A stretch of DNA of 64,000 nucleotides from Ligula intestinalis (lineage: Eukaryota; Platyhelminthes; Cestoda; Diphyllobothriidea; Diphyllobothriidae): NCBI GenBank assembly GCA_036362985.1, contig JAYGXS010000007.1, positions 17,608,789-17,672,788 of the forward strand, read 5' to 3'. Shown piece by piece: positions 43,986 to 55,263 of this stretch (its first letter is position 1; every line of letters starts with the position of its first letter). Under the pieces are notes generated by a model. That model did not search any database, was not told the DNA's origin, and saw only the letters and a list, made by a program, of their open reading frames with translations. The translations under genes and the position numbers were made by a program.

Positions 43986-45284
43986 GGAGTGGTGGCAGCT
44001 GCTTTTATAAGATTGTTGGAAAAGTTCAAATGCTGTATGATTGATATGTTGCTTTACCCGGAGAGATGTCGCACATAGCGGCTCCTGTGTTCGAGTGGTC
44101 CTTCAGCAGTCGCGATTATTTGGATGCAAGTGCGCGCTAGGGGAAATCTATCAAGGATATTAAGGCCAGCGAGTCAGAAAGTGTGCTCTGTGAAGTCACG
44201 TGAACTTCAGGCAGTGGACTTTGAACAAGGAGGTCAGCATGCATTGTTGGGGATCCGCCACAGGTGCATGGGCGTCCAGTTTCCTTCAGTCGGCTGAAGA
44301 ATTTACAAGCTGGCTTGCGGATTACAGAGTTAGCACCGTTTTCCTCAAGCACAGACCTGCATAGGGATCAGCAACCATGACCTCACCCATCGCGGACGAT
44401 GCATTTGTTGGATGCGGCGCCCGAGATGTTTGAAAGCTATTTTCCATGCTGAAAAAAAAATTATACTTCGCTTTAAAACAGCAGCAGTTGGAAGACTATT
44501 TAAATTTCTTAGTAATTGCTTTCATATAAAATAACTGGGGCCGCCAAACCGCGCGTGTCAGAATAAGAAATGAAAAGATGCCACGCTGGCTGTTGCGCGG
44601 TGACTAGTCACCATACATCAAATTAAGGAGGATGAAAGTACGACTCGTTAAAAGCTTGAGCAGAAAAAGTTCCCCCTTTCTTATAGGTTAAACTGAAAAA
44701 GAATCTGGGCGTCTAAGCACACAACACTCTTGAAATGTCACATGTCAGTGCTCGAAAGTTAAAACACTTTTAATAGAGAAAAAATGCTGCATGGGTTCTA
44801 TTTTTCAGCTCACTGGCGTACCGTCGGTTAAATATAAGCAAGTAATGATCCACGCAATCGCTACAGTTTTTTTTTCTTAAGCTGGTCATTCCCGTTAAAG
44901 TGCCCAAAGGCCTACCAAAAAAACTTTGAACAAGGTTGCCTCTGAAGATCGCAAAAGGCTCGAATTCCTAGTTGAGGCTGATCTCGACAGCAGCACCTGA
45001 TCGGCGGACACTTTTTGAGCTCAAAATCACGCCGTCTTTGGATACTCCTAGGTCGCTTTTTGCCTCGTTGGAAGTAAATGGTGTAGCCTGCAAGAAGTCA
45101 TTCCTTTTCTTCATAGAAACGTGCTCTATGTTATAAAGTCAACGTAATGACCCGAGAGTTCGAGTTACATCCTCCTCCGGACGTTCAGAAACTAGTTCAG
45201 TCAGTGGCCCAGATATTGACAAATCCGTTAGGACGCCCATAACTGTTCATAATGATTGACGTCGTATTCCACCTCCGATTCTCT
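43986..45284. other. Unassigned DNA
   Basis: Nothing recognised. Confidence 0.4.
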
Positions 45285-45505
45285 TGATTGTATCTTGACA
45301 CCAAGCCTTGGTGGGTGAGGGATAAGAGAGTACGGTAGATGCAGCAGAAGTCCGCTATCACTTTAAAATAATTCACGTGCGATTTGCCATTCCTACACCA
45401 TCTTGCTTTGGAGCATATGGTGGGCATCGTCGAAATCGACGGTGGAAATGCCATAGTGATTGACAGTTCGAGCGTCGTGGCACCAGCGACTTGTGCAACA
45501 TCTAC
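45285..45505 (+). repeat. Dispersed repeat R, copy 6 (3' half)
   Basis: GTACGGTAGATGCAGCAGAA, GTCCGCTATCA, CACCATCTTGCTTTGGAGCA and GGGCATCGTCGAAATCGACG match the R tail and extend to GTGGCACCAGCGACTTGTGC. Confidence 0.65.
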
Positions 45506-45599
45506 CTTACTCGCTCTTCTTTTCCTCCGTATTGTTTCGACTGCATGACAGTGCTACAAGTACAGGTAAAAGTAGGTGCAGTGACTGACAAAATTGAAC

Positions 45600-45970
45600 A
45601 ATTCGTCTGCGTGTGCCGCACACGGCCTGGTCACCGATAGTCCGACCATTTATTTCAATAATGTTGACCGTATATTCCACAACAGGTTGGTGCAGAAACG
45701 GTGACTTGCACATGAGTTCGTTTTTAGTGATAGTACACGTGCACAACATCTACCGCAGCCTCTCTTACTTTGCCCATCTGTGCCCTGCGTCAAGGCAGAG
45801 TCAAAAAGAGCGAAGGTGGAATCGAGTGCAGATGGCTGGCGTCGCCGCAGCCACTCCTATGCGTGCCACCACGCACTATATTCCGAATGCGTTACGGGGG
45901 TGTAACCCGAATAATGCCTGCCCTGATATATCCTCCATGTTGGTACAGCGCATCTACCACGCAGACCGTC
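45600..45970 (-). repeat. Dispersed repeat R, copy 7 (near full length)
   Basis: The reverse complement starts GTGGTAGATGCGCTGTACCA, has GGCATTATTCGGGTTACAC and GCGGTAGATGTTGTGCACGT, and ends with CAAGTCACCGTTTCTGCACC. It faces copy 6, forming an inverted pair with a spacer of about 95 bp. Confidence 0.65.
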
Positions 45971-46234
45971 TAGGAAGCCTGGTCACATACGGTGAAAAGA
46001 TGTCTTGGTCAAATATAAAACGGCCCTTATTTTCACATTTGGTGGGAGTGAAATTACGACTGCATCAATAGACAGCCGCTGCAACCTGACTCACAATACT
46101 CTAGTCACTACACACCACTATCGCGGAGGAAGGGAATTTTGCCGGGAGTTGTAAGCCTTCCAAACAACTACTCTTCATGCGCTGGGATAGATTCAAATGT
46201 GTCAGACTGCTCAGCGCACTCTCCTCCTTATAAA

Positions 46235-46720
46235 ATATCTGACGCGCTCGAAGCTATCACGGTGTGCTGAAAGCCATAGCCTGGAAGGCTGTCAACTGAC
46301 CTGACGACGCTGCCTGCGCGGTTAGCTCAGTGTTTGGTGTGTTTTATGGAGTGGCACACTGGCAGACTGAGAGTCACGCTGCAATGGCTCCTTCCTAATG
46401 GGGCCTTTATAGCTGGCGTAGCGGCACGCGTAGGGGCAGCTCCAGCCGCGCCAACAACCTGCGCCTGATCCTGCTTCCGATCATCTCCATTTTGTTTTGC
46501 ATTGGGCTTCGGTGAATGAAGGCAGAAATTGTGTGGTAGATAGTGCTTAAGTCTTCTAATACTCAAAACTAATTCACGCGCAAGTCACCCTCCCTGCACC
46601 ATCCTGCCGCAGAGCACGTGGTGGACGTCGTCGAAGGTGAAGGTCAAGCTACCATAGTGGTTGAAATTTCAACTGTCGCGGCACCAGTGACTTTCACTGC
46701 ATCTACCACAGATTTAATAT
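46235..46720 (+). repeat. Dispersed repeat S, copy 2, with R tail
   Basis: Full-length partner of 12455-12895. Includes GCGCGGTTAGCTCAGTGTTT, which looks like a tRNA A box, but the first copy does not keep it and no B box follows at the right distance. Confidence 0.6.
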
Positions 46721-46959
46721 AGGGCGGTATTATAGCAATCAAAGTTGGGCAAATAGTAGTTATCAAGACAGGAGCTGATTTTAGCCTCGTAACAGGTACC
46801 TATCAAAGAGATCTTAAAGTCCGCCAAAGCAACTGTTCGGTAAGGTCTTTTTTCCGTCGGATATTCGTTACTAGGATAGAGACCATCGGCTGAAGAAGAA
46901 ATTGACTCACTACGAACCGTTATTTCACTCTCAAGGAAACTAGTTTACTTTTGTGAAAA

Positions 46960-48340
46960 TCTGTCTCAGGTACCGATATCAACCATAGGGCCTCAGTTCG
47001 ACAGGACAGGGGAAAAAGTTATCAATTATTGTAGGTAGCTTTAACGCTAGATTCCAGTCGGAGTATGTGTGATTGTTGGAGTTGAGGTTGTTGGAAATGC
47101 ACAGAACTACAGCAGACTTGCGGCAGTCCGTGAACAGAGCAAATGCACTCATTTATATTGCTTTTATTTCCCAAGCTTTGCGTGCTCACGCATGACAACT
47201 TACACCTCACACTCCTGGTCGATGCGCGACAGGGCCGCTCACGTTGTCCTCTTGTCCACCTCATGCTCTCGGTCGGTTTGCGGCCAAGCGAGATTTTGCC
47301 CAAGCCTCCCAAGAATCGGAAGCCACTAAGTGCTCACCATTTCAATGATTGGCTACAGGCGGCAGAGGATATGCATCGGCGTTTTGTAATCCAGCGTACG
47401 GATACACACAATAACACCAATCGGCCTAAGGGGACATGCTTGCATAATCTGTTCCTGTAAATCTTTTAATTACAATAAACACTATCCAAACTTATCAGTC
47501 TTCCCTGAATTCTGATTTGTGGAAATCTTCTGTTGTCAACCTCGCCACCATTCGACAGACTTCCTATCTCACGAAATATCAACTGAAATCATGAAATATG
47601 CTTTTGATTCTGTCAGCAGTTGGCAGAGATCGCTGTCGAGAGCGGTGTTCTCAAAACTCTGTCCTTGACCCTATACTGCCCATTATGTACATCAACGAAA
47701 GCGTCCGTGAACTGGCTTTTGACGTTGCCATGTTTGCCGATGATATTCAGATTTTGAAAGTCATCTGAAAGGCAGCTGACGAACGGTGTTTACATGTAAA
47801 ACTAAACCGTCTTCGACCTTGGTCTAAAGACTGGATTTTGCCGTTAAATGAGAACAAGTGCAGTACCCTACGAGTTGGTTGACCCACCTCTCAGAAACTC
47901 TTGGTTTTTAGCCTCAGTGGCATCCAACTGCAAGAAGTGGACGCGCAGAATGATTTTGGATTGTGGATTGCGACGTCACCGCATTGTCCGAAAGTAGCCA
48001 AATCTGCAATGTCCGTCCTGCATATTGTCGAACGGGCAATGTGTGCCTTTGATAAAAACGGCTTCGTTAAGTTCTTTGGAACAGTTTTGCAACCGACAGA
48101 GGAGTTTTTTATCCAAACATGGAAGCCCTGGACCGCAAATGACCACAATTACCTCGATAACGTTCGAAGACATTAAAAATACTTGTGACCGGACAGGGCC
48201 TATTACCCTATGAAACACATTTAACTAATCAAGACCTGTTTCCTTGAAGTTACAGGCATCTGCGCGGTGATCTGATACGAACATTTCGTATGATGCGCGG
48301 TCAGGGTTGCTGTCTTCTACCTGATGACTTCTTTGAGTTA
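46960..48340 (+). pseudogene. CR1/SR1-like LINE remnant, endonuclease trace and RT
   Basis: VGSFNARF near 47030 resembles the endonuclease GDFN box. RT blocks follow in broken frames: SVLDPILPIMYINESVRELA (motif B end), MFADDIQILKVI with the catalytic FADD at 47733-47744, LNRLRPWSKDWILPLNENKC, then about 160 codons in which FGLWI, HPxW-like and VRP-like sites are decayed. The end reads RHLRGDLIRTFRMMRGQGCC, then LLPDDFFEL (to 48340), a strong CR1 signature. The frame is interrupted there by a PLE-B insertion and resumes at 48772. Many stops; not active. Confidence 0.75.
48329..48340 (+). repeat. Target-site duplication, left copy (PLE-B)
   Basis: TTCTTTGAGTTA here and TTCTTCGAGTTA at 48772-48783, one mismatch in 12. 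Both code the FFEL of the CR1 protein. Confidence 0.7.
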
Positions 48341-48771
48341 AAAAGTCAGACTGGCAAACATGTTTACGGCAATTCATCAGCAGACCAGTTAAATGCAAGG
48401 ACAGAGAAAGTCAGTTACAGGTAGCGTAGTTCTTAAATGGTTCGCGGGGTAGGGGAAATGAAGCAGGGGTTATCGTGGTGTTCCCTCGTTTCATGCATGC
48501 GGGTTCTAGCCTGTTGGTGGCGTTGGGTCCGGTAAGCAGGAAAGAGGGGGCGGGAGGGGTGTTCTAAGCGTCAGCGTATGAAGTTGGTAGAGGTGTCTGT
48601 TCTGATGACACGGTATTCACTGGGGTAGAAAACTAAGATAAGCCTTCATGAACAACACTACTTATACCTGACCATTTCTGTCCTTGCATTCTAATGGCCC
48701 GCTGATGAATTGCTGAAAACATATGTTTGCCAATATGACTTTTCAATCGTAAAATGGAATTTTTTGCATAA
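48341..48771. mobile_element. Penelope-like family B, short inverted-arm insertion in CR1
   Basis: The left arm (minus, 48341-48640) and right arm (plus, about 48655-48771) both end outward with the PLE-B terminal motif (CTGATGAATTGC-GAAAAC at 48696 in plus; inverse at 48352-48390). No coding part is left. It is flanked by a 12-bp duplication. Confidence 0.7.
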
Positions 48772-48970
48772 TTCTTCGAGTTAGTAACAACTACGAAATA
48801 AAGAGGTCGTCCGGTCCAATAATGTGTAACAGGGACCAGACTAGATACATGAAAGAACTTCTTTTGTAATAGAGTTGTTGAAGCTTGGAATGCTCTGCCC
48901 TTAGGTGTTGTTATGTCCGCTTCCGTTGAAGTCTTTAAGAAGAAGTTGCATTGATACATTATTGTCACAC
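48772..48970 (+). pseudogene. CR1/SR1-like LINE, C-terminal end
   Basis: FFELVTTTK-RGRPVQ, then NFFCNRVVEAWNALPLGVVM and SASVEVFKKKLH: the standard CR1 C-terminus (FFSNRVVxxWNxLPxxVVxAxSVxxFKxxL). It ends about 48960. Confidence 0.8.
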
Positions 48971-50384
48971 CACCACCAAAAGGTGAATGCTCGCCACGAT
49001 TCGCCGCACCAAGTCTGGTTTCATGCCCAATGTTCCGAAAGAGTTGTGGCTGGCTAGAGGATCAACGCCTTCATTCGATTGAGGTCTGAGGAAGTTGTAG
49101 TAGCTGCACCAGTTCCTTTCTTCTCTGGCATCCTGATGTCCGCGAGGGGTTAGAAAACTGATGGTCAATACTGCCAAAGTACACCGGCTTTTTCACGCTT
49201 GGACTGAACTGCATCAGGGTCGCGTATGCATGACTGGCTAGCCGCGTTTGCCAGCATAATTAGCACCCAAGTGACCTTGCCACCAGACCCCGGAACCACG
49301 AATTTTCACGCAAACAATCTCATGCTTCACAATCAGGCAGTCAGTCACACACGAGCTGACCCAAACGCGTAAGCAGCACGCCTCTGCAAGCACGCTCCCG
49401 AAAGGTCATATTGTTCAAAAATCCCTGCTAACACGATTCCAGACGGTCGCATTGTCTGCACACCAGTAAACCACCATACCTCGTTAACTTAACTTGTGTT
49501 TTCTATTAAAAGCTCCCAATATGTGATATCCTCTTCCAAGAAACGCAACATTCTTAGTGTTTGTGGTTGTAGTATATCAATTAACTTTGACAGCATCAAT
49601 TATAGTAGTGTATTAACATATAATCCCTAGCCTTGGTAGCTAACTGCGTTCGAAGTAAGCAATCCTGACAAGCTACCTTATTCAGATTCTACGAATAACT
49701 CCGAGACGAAGGGCATTTCAAAAGGAGCAAAAACGTCAGAGCCCAGTTCCTCTGGAAATGTAACATAAGAAGGAGGTCCGCATTAAACAGGTCATATTAA
49801 GCTAGAAAAATAAAGAGCAGAACAACGCAGCTTGCAGAACTATGCTCTGAAACCTAAAAACGCAAAATATGTACTGGCAAAAAGGCCCTGAACTTGACGG
49901 AAATTCTTGGATCAGTTTAAATAGCCCACCTTGAAAATCATCCAAAGAAGTCCTCTCTTCAGGAGGAGTGAAAGAGGCTCATACGGATGCTTTCCTCATC
50001 CCAGAAAACAATAATATTAATGGATTGCTCCTACGTATTTCAATAATTTTTCGAATGCAACAGCAATCACAACATAATCAATGCGGTGACGGTGGTTGCC
50101 ATACTACCTTCATCTATGTATAAAGTCAATAAAGTGCTATTATTCCTGCACAGCATACAAACATTATACACAAACACTCGAGAAAATGTCTTGGACTGTC
50201 GCCCAGTAATCATTTCAAGTGAAAACTCACTATGAAGGTTACAGAATAAATTAAGGTATTATCTTACTTTAACATCCATGAACCGAGCATTTTCAGTGGG
50301 TATCAGCTGGCTGTGTCTTTGTAAATGCTTGTGCAAGCGTTGACTTTTCCTCAATGAAATGTAAATTTTGTGTCGTAACGAAAA
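48971..50384. other. AT-rich unassigned DNA
   Basis: Nothing recognised. Confidence 0.45.
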
Positions 50385-50563
50385 ATGGCAAAAGCCTGGA
50401 TTTGTGAAGCCTGTTTCTCAGTTTTATCTTCTCAGTCAAACGGGTCACTATCCTCTCCATCAATTCAGTCCCAATTTCGGTCACAACAGGAGCTTATTGC
50501 ACACATCAAAACGCACCACCTTTCCAGGAGAATTGAACGAGGCTCGGGTGTCTTTATTTGCAC
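50385..50563 (+). CDS. Candidate zinc-finger exon (C2H2)
   Basis: From an ATG at 50385 the frame gives MAKAWICEACFSVLSS, a Ser-rich spacer, then FRSQQELIAHIKTHHLSRR. This is a C2H2 finger (C-x2-C ... F-x5-L-x2-H-x4-H) with an unusually long loop. It ends GVFICT, the likely start of a second finger, just before GTAATG (50564-50569), a weak donor. An in-frame TAA sits three codons upstream of the ATG. Such proteins usually bind DNA or RNA in the nucleus. Short length and the weak donor make this tentative. Confidence 0.35.
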
Positions 50564-51129
50564 GTAATGAAACTTCTAAAACATCTTGTTTTACATATAT
50601 ATCCTCAGTCATTTTCATTCATACCCACCTATATCGTATAATCCTGACTTCCGTCCTCCAATGTCTGCTGTTAATGTGTATCATTACGCTCATTCGGGGC
50701 TAGTCCCCATGGTTTTACTGCAGCTCGTCCTTTTATTCATCATATTTTGTTAGTATTATCTACAGACATAACGCCTCCAATAGGTTCTTCACGTGGTTGG
50801 TGCGTAGCGTGGCAGTTAAGCTGAGTTATTCGTGCAAGTTTTGTCCACTCAGATATTCAGACCACCAGACACACACACGTCTGTAAATCTAGGCTGCTAG
50901 TGCAGGGCTAGACAGAGGTTAGTGTAATTTCATGATAGCTTCACGAGTTACTCGAAAGGTTGCAATCTACTACAAAGTCTTTGTTTGAGTCCCTACCTCA
51001 GCTAGATTCTATGGGTTTTGCTGTTTGCAGTTAGTTTCCATCCTTGCCACGAGCTATAAGTTATCACCTTTTCTTCATCTGTGTTTAAAATACTCGTCGG
51101 TCACCGATTAAAAATTTTGTGTAAGACTG
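50564..51129. other. Unassigned DNA
   Basis: Nothing recognised. Confidence 0.4.
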
Positions 51130-51375
51130 GCCCCAACAACGGTCACGCAGTAGATGCACTGGACCAACATATGGGCCAAATCAGAGCACGAGAGGTAAGG
51201 GAAGCGCAACACATGGGTGCTGTGATAGCACGCCCGGGTGCAGGCTCACGCCGCGCCAGCTACCTGCGCCGGTCCTCGCTTCTGGTCTTTTTGTCTCTAT
51301 CATGAAAACAGGCCTGGGTGGTTGAGGAAAGAGTTCGGTGGATGCTATGCAAGTCATATATTTATGCGAATTGAG
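51130..51375 (+). repeat. Dispersed repeat R, copy 8 (5' part)
   Basis: GCAGTAGATGCACTGGACCA, then ACATATGGGCCAAATCAGAG and CACGAGAGG, CGCCGCGCCAGCTACCTGCG and CTGGGTGGTTGAGGAAAGAG. It ends soon after the middle box. Confidence 0.6.
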
Positions 51376-51599
51376 GCAAAGGTTCGCATCCCAGGTACGT
51401 GCATAGATTGAGAAGAAGTCGTTTTGAGCACCGGAATTGTGGTTTTATTTGTCTGAGCTTCCTCGTATCTTCAGCCTGTTTATGTAGCCTTGAAGTGAGC
51501 TGTTTGCACGTTCCATACCAATTTGGGTAAAAATCGACGATCGATGGACCGGTGGCTATCTTCCTGTTTTCTCTCGTGCCAGTTCTCTGCGTTGCTCCT

Positions 51600-51715
51600 G
51601 CTTGCTCCCGCTTTCGTGTTGCTTGCCCAGCTTGCCTCTGTGTATACTGCGGCTTGCCTCTGTGTATGCTGCGGCTTGCTTCAGCGTTTGCTGCGGCTTG
51701 TTGGAGCGCGTGGTG
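51600..51715. repeat. Short tandem repeat, about 22-bp unit
   Basis: TGCTGCGGCTTGC-TCTGTGTA-type units repeat about four times, giving Cys/Leu-rich artefact frames. Confidence 0.6.
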
Positions 51716-51744
51716 CCCATCGGCGAAATCGACGGGGAAACTGT

Positions 51745-51850
51745 CGTGTGTGTGTGTGTTTCGCAGCCCATTGTTGGGTCAGGAATCCCCGCCGGAATCC
51801 AAACTGGGAGTAGATGGGAGGCGTAGAAAAGCCGAGACCTCGACCGGCTT
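51745..51850 (-). mobile_element. LINE-J (jockey-type) 3' tail, about 100 bp
   Basis: TCAGGAATCCCCGCCGGAAT, CCAAACTGGGAGTAG and GAAAAGCCGAGACCTCGAC match 59634-59705, the 3' end of the LINE-J copy there, including the CA-rich tail (seen as GTGTGTGTGTG). It abuts the 3' end of an RTE LINE in the same orientation. Confidence 0.75.
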
Positions 51851-51854
51851 AAGC

Positions 51855-53860
51855 CAAAGACACTTGTACTTGCTACGGCTGTGATCATGCCTGATCTAGT
51901 CGGCCTCAGTGATGTCACGAATGGTACCTCCCTATGCGTGACGATTGGCGGCAGCGGATCTGAAAAGCTCCACCCAGTCTCTTCTCCAGCGACGGAGCCC
52001 GAAGATAGAAGGTTCAAGAACTGCTTCCATGTCTTGACGGACGGTGTCGAGCCAAGTCTTCAGTTGCCCTCCTCTTAGAGGTATCCAGAAGGGCTGCGGC
52101 GGTGGGTCAAGGGCGTACGACGGAGAACGTGTCCAAACCACCTCAGTCGCCTTTTTTGAATGGCCTGAGATACGCTCGTGATACGATCGCAGCGAATGCG
52201 GACTGTCGCATTTGAGATGAAGTCGCAGGATTGTCCTCAGGCACCGGTGGTCAAAGACCTCCAGTCTTCGCTCACCTTCAGCGCGCACAGCCCACCATTC
52301 ATATCCATAGAAGAGAACTGACCGGATGGATGCACGGTATACACGAATCTTCGTGGCGATGGAGATGTCACGTTGCATCCATAGGCGCTTTCGAAGGATT
52401 GAGAAAACCCAGCAAGCAGCATCGATACGGGAAACAATTTCGTCCGTGTTCTTCCCATTCGGTAGCAGCCATGCCCCGAGGTATTTAAAGCTGTCTACTT
52501 CTTCAAGTTGATGGCCATTAATCCCCAGGGGTGACTTCTTCTGCTCAGGGATGCAGCTCAAAAACAACTTCGTCTCTCTGCAATTTATGGACATGCCAAC
52601 CGACATAGCGATCTGATTTAACCGCGACACTACCGACTGTAGGCCATCAAAGCTTGAGGCTAACAGCGCAATATCATTGGTGTAGTCAAGATCAGTTAGC
52701 CGGCGTTCGGGTGCAAGCTCAACACCGTCCTCTTCATGTAGGGCCTTGCCGAGAATTCAGTCAATGATGTAGGTAAACAGAATGGGCGAAAAGTCGCAGC
52801 TCTGCCGGACACCTGACCGCATATCGAACGATTAAGAGAGATTGTTGTGGACCAGGACTCGTGCGGTGGTAGACTGATAGTAGGCCTTGATCATGGCAAT
52901 GAGTTTGGTCGGCACGCCATCCAGTTCCATTATTCGCCACAGGGACTCACGATGGATGGAATCCAATGCGGCGGCAAAGTCGACAAAGCAAACTGCCGTC
53001 GGCTGCTGGTAGCTATGAAGGTATTTTAGAATGCGTCTCAGTGTGAATATCTGATCAGCACATCCACGCCAAGTGCGGAATCCGGCCTGGTTGGGTGGTG
53101 TCCTGGAGTCACGTACAGATTGCAAGCGCCTGAGAAGAACAATAGCAAAGATCTTTGCAGCAACATCGATAAGACTTATGCCGCGGTAGTTCTCGCATCT
53201 TGTCTTATCTCCCTTCTTGTAGGCAGGTACAAGGATGCCTGAGTCTCAGTCATCGGGAACGGCCTCTTCTCGCCATGTCTGTACAATCACCTCATAAAGC
53301 CGAGGAGCCACGGCGTCGACACAGGAATTGTAGATTTCTGGATGAATACCATCCTCTCCGCACGCCTTGTTGTTGCGTAGCCTTTGCATTGCATCAGTAA
53401 CTTCGTCTTCGGAAGGGAGGTCACACGACACTGCGTAGGCAGGAGAGGGTTGAAACTCCGCTGTGGAGGAGAGGGAGGGTGTGATGGGTTGTTCATCAAA
53501 GTTGAGGAGGTGCTCGAAGTGTTCACGCCAGTGATTGACCTTGGCCGAGTTGTCAGCAATAAAACCTCCATTCACATCGCAAACAGAATCACAGAGTGTC
53601 GGGGGCTTACCACTAACTTGGCGGATGATTTAGTACAATTTTCGAGTGTTGCTAATATTTGAAGCCTGCTCCATAGAAGTCGCCGTTTCGGACCAATACT
53701 TCTGCCAGTCATCGCTAGCCGACTTGGCTGTCAGCTTTCGAAGTTGGCAGAAGGAGGCATCGTTACGGGACCTGGCTCGAGTCGTCTCGGCCGACAGATG
53801 CAGGGTTCTTCCGCTGATCCAGTCACTGCGGCGCCGCTGAGTGAATCCAATAATTTTTTT
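51855..53860 (-). pseudogene. RTE-clade (SR2-like) LINE, RT to C-terminus, antisense
   Basis: Minus strand, in order: a linker region with WQKYWSETATSMEQASNISN; 53246-53575 FIADNSAKVNHWREHFEHLL and NKACGEDGIHPEIYNSC; 52832-53125 FRTWRGCADQIFTLRRIL and motif A VDFAAALDS. Near 52700 motif C reads DYTNDI for YADD. The long frame 51932-52630 (232 codons) holds SINCRETKLF, FKYLGAWLLPNG, RASIRSVLFYG, RLEVFDHRCLRTILRL and the RDWVELFRSAA end. The endonuclease is missing (5' truncation). Motif C damage and frameshifts make it inactive. The 3' end carries CAAGTACAAGTG next to the LINE-J tail. Confidence 0.85.
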
Positions 53861-55263
53861 AGCTGTCCCGTAGATGGATATCTTCAGTGATGGCCACTTG
53901 CTACTGCCTTCGCTGTCAGCCTATGTCGTAAGACAGGACCGGATTTCTGTGCTTAGAGCCTCGGTAGTATTGGTTTGCCGGAGCTTTGCGACATCAAGGC
54001 GTCTCGCACGTGGCATTTTGGGCGCAGATGAGAGGTGAACCTTTCAGGCTTTCCATGGGAATGAAAAGTTGCTCTAATGCTGCGGACAGAGAGGCTGACT
54101 GTCATCTCAATAAATGCGACCATTTGAACAGCTGACACAGTCATTAGCTCGAAAATTGTGTCGTGCATTCTGAATCGCTTAGCACATTACTGTTAATGAT
54201 GCCCTTTGTTATGCTCAGCTTTCCAAATTTTTTGAACAATCAAACCATTAAACTTGGACAATTTTGGGAACTGTTTGCTTGCTCATTGTGGATCAATAAG
54301 CAGTTCATTCCTGATATGTCCGCTGTGCCCCGTTCGCCTCTTAGCAGCAGTAAATATCATTCCCGAATGAAGGCTGGTGGTCAGCTTCTCTATAAAAACT
54401 AGTGTTTTGCATATGAAAAGCTCCATCATAGTATTGTTCGATTTTTTAAATCTCCTCCCTACTCATGTTTAGTGAATAAGCTGGCAAATGCTCTCTGGTA
54501 CCTTATTAAGTTCTTTGCACAGACTAACTTTCAAACATATGCTCAGACAGATTTACTTTGATTTATTGTTCGTTCTTTGAGTGTGAGTGGGTATAAACTT
54601 CACAGAAGGTTTCCGCCTTTATCATTTCGCTCAAACTTGACTGCGAATATGACTTCGCAGTCTGTTTCAGTCTTCTAATGGGGCTTTAGGAACTAGTGCC
54701 TACCCAGACATAGCACCTTTTGGTCATTCCTGAGAGCTGTTATGTGCAAACACAAGAGGAAGTTAGTTAATCGAACCTTTCCCTTAACTGCAATAACGCA
54801 ACCATATGACGCTCTGCGTGCAAATATTTCGACCTCGTCTTCAATATGAGTCCTCAAGCTGATATTCATACCTTATCCGTGGCATATAAGCTCCTTAAGG
54901 GTTATATGTACAACAGTACAGCTTGTTAGACAATTTTATGCTTTCTTGGGTCGCGAAATGCCTCAAAGAAGGGGTATTTTAACCAAACAGAAAAGGTAAC
55001 AAAGTTCCTGGACCGGTACTATCCACCAGGACTTAATTCTCTGTTGAAGGAATCGAGACAGGTGGAAATCTTCGTCAGCTAATGGTGGCGTCGCTAAGCG
55101 GGCCTACGTTTTTAGTTTGGCACAGGCTTTTCATCCTTAGATTACACGGCTAAATACACTCGTGATGGGCCGTATTCATCGTGAAGATAGGTGTGAAAGT
55201 CTGTAAGCACCCGGCCTACAGCATTTGTAGCAAGAGTCCGATGTCACGACAGACAGGAATTCC
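53861..55263. other. Unassigned DNA
   Basis: Nothing recognised; the RTE 5' border may extend to about 53950. Confidence 0.4.

Noticed and set aside
46305..46330. GCGCGGTTAGCTCAGTG, looks like a tRNA 5' half
   Set aside because: No B box or acceptor pairing downstream, and the related copy at 12.5 kb lacks it.
51523..51884. Cys/Leu-rich frames resembling a secreted or membrane peptide
   Set aside because: They arise from a 22-bp tandem repeat and the LINE-J tail.
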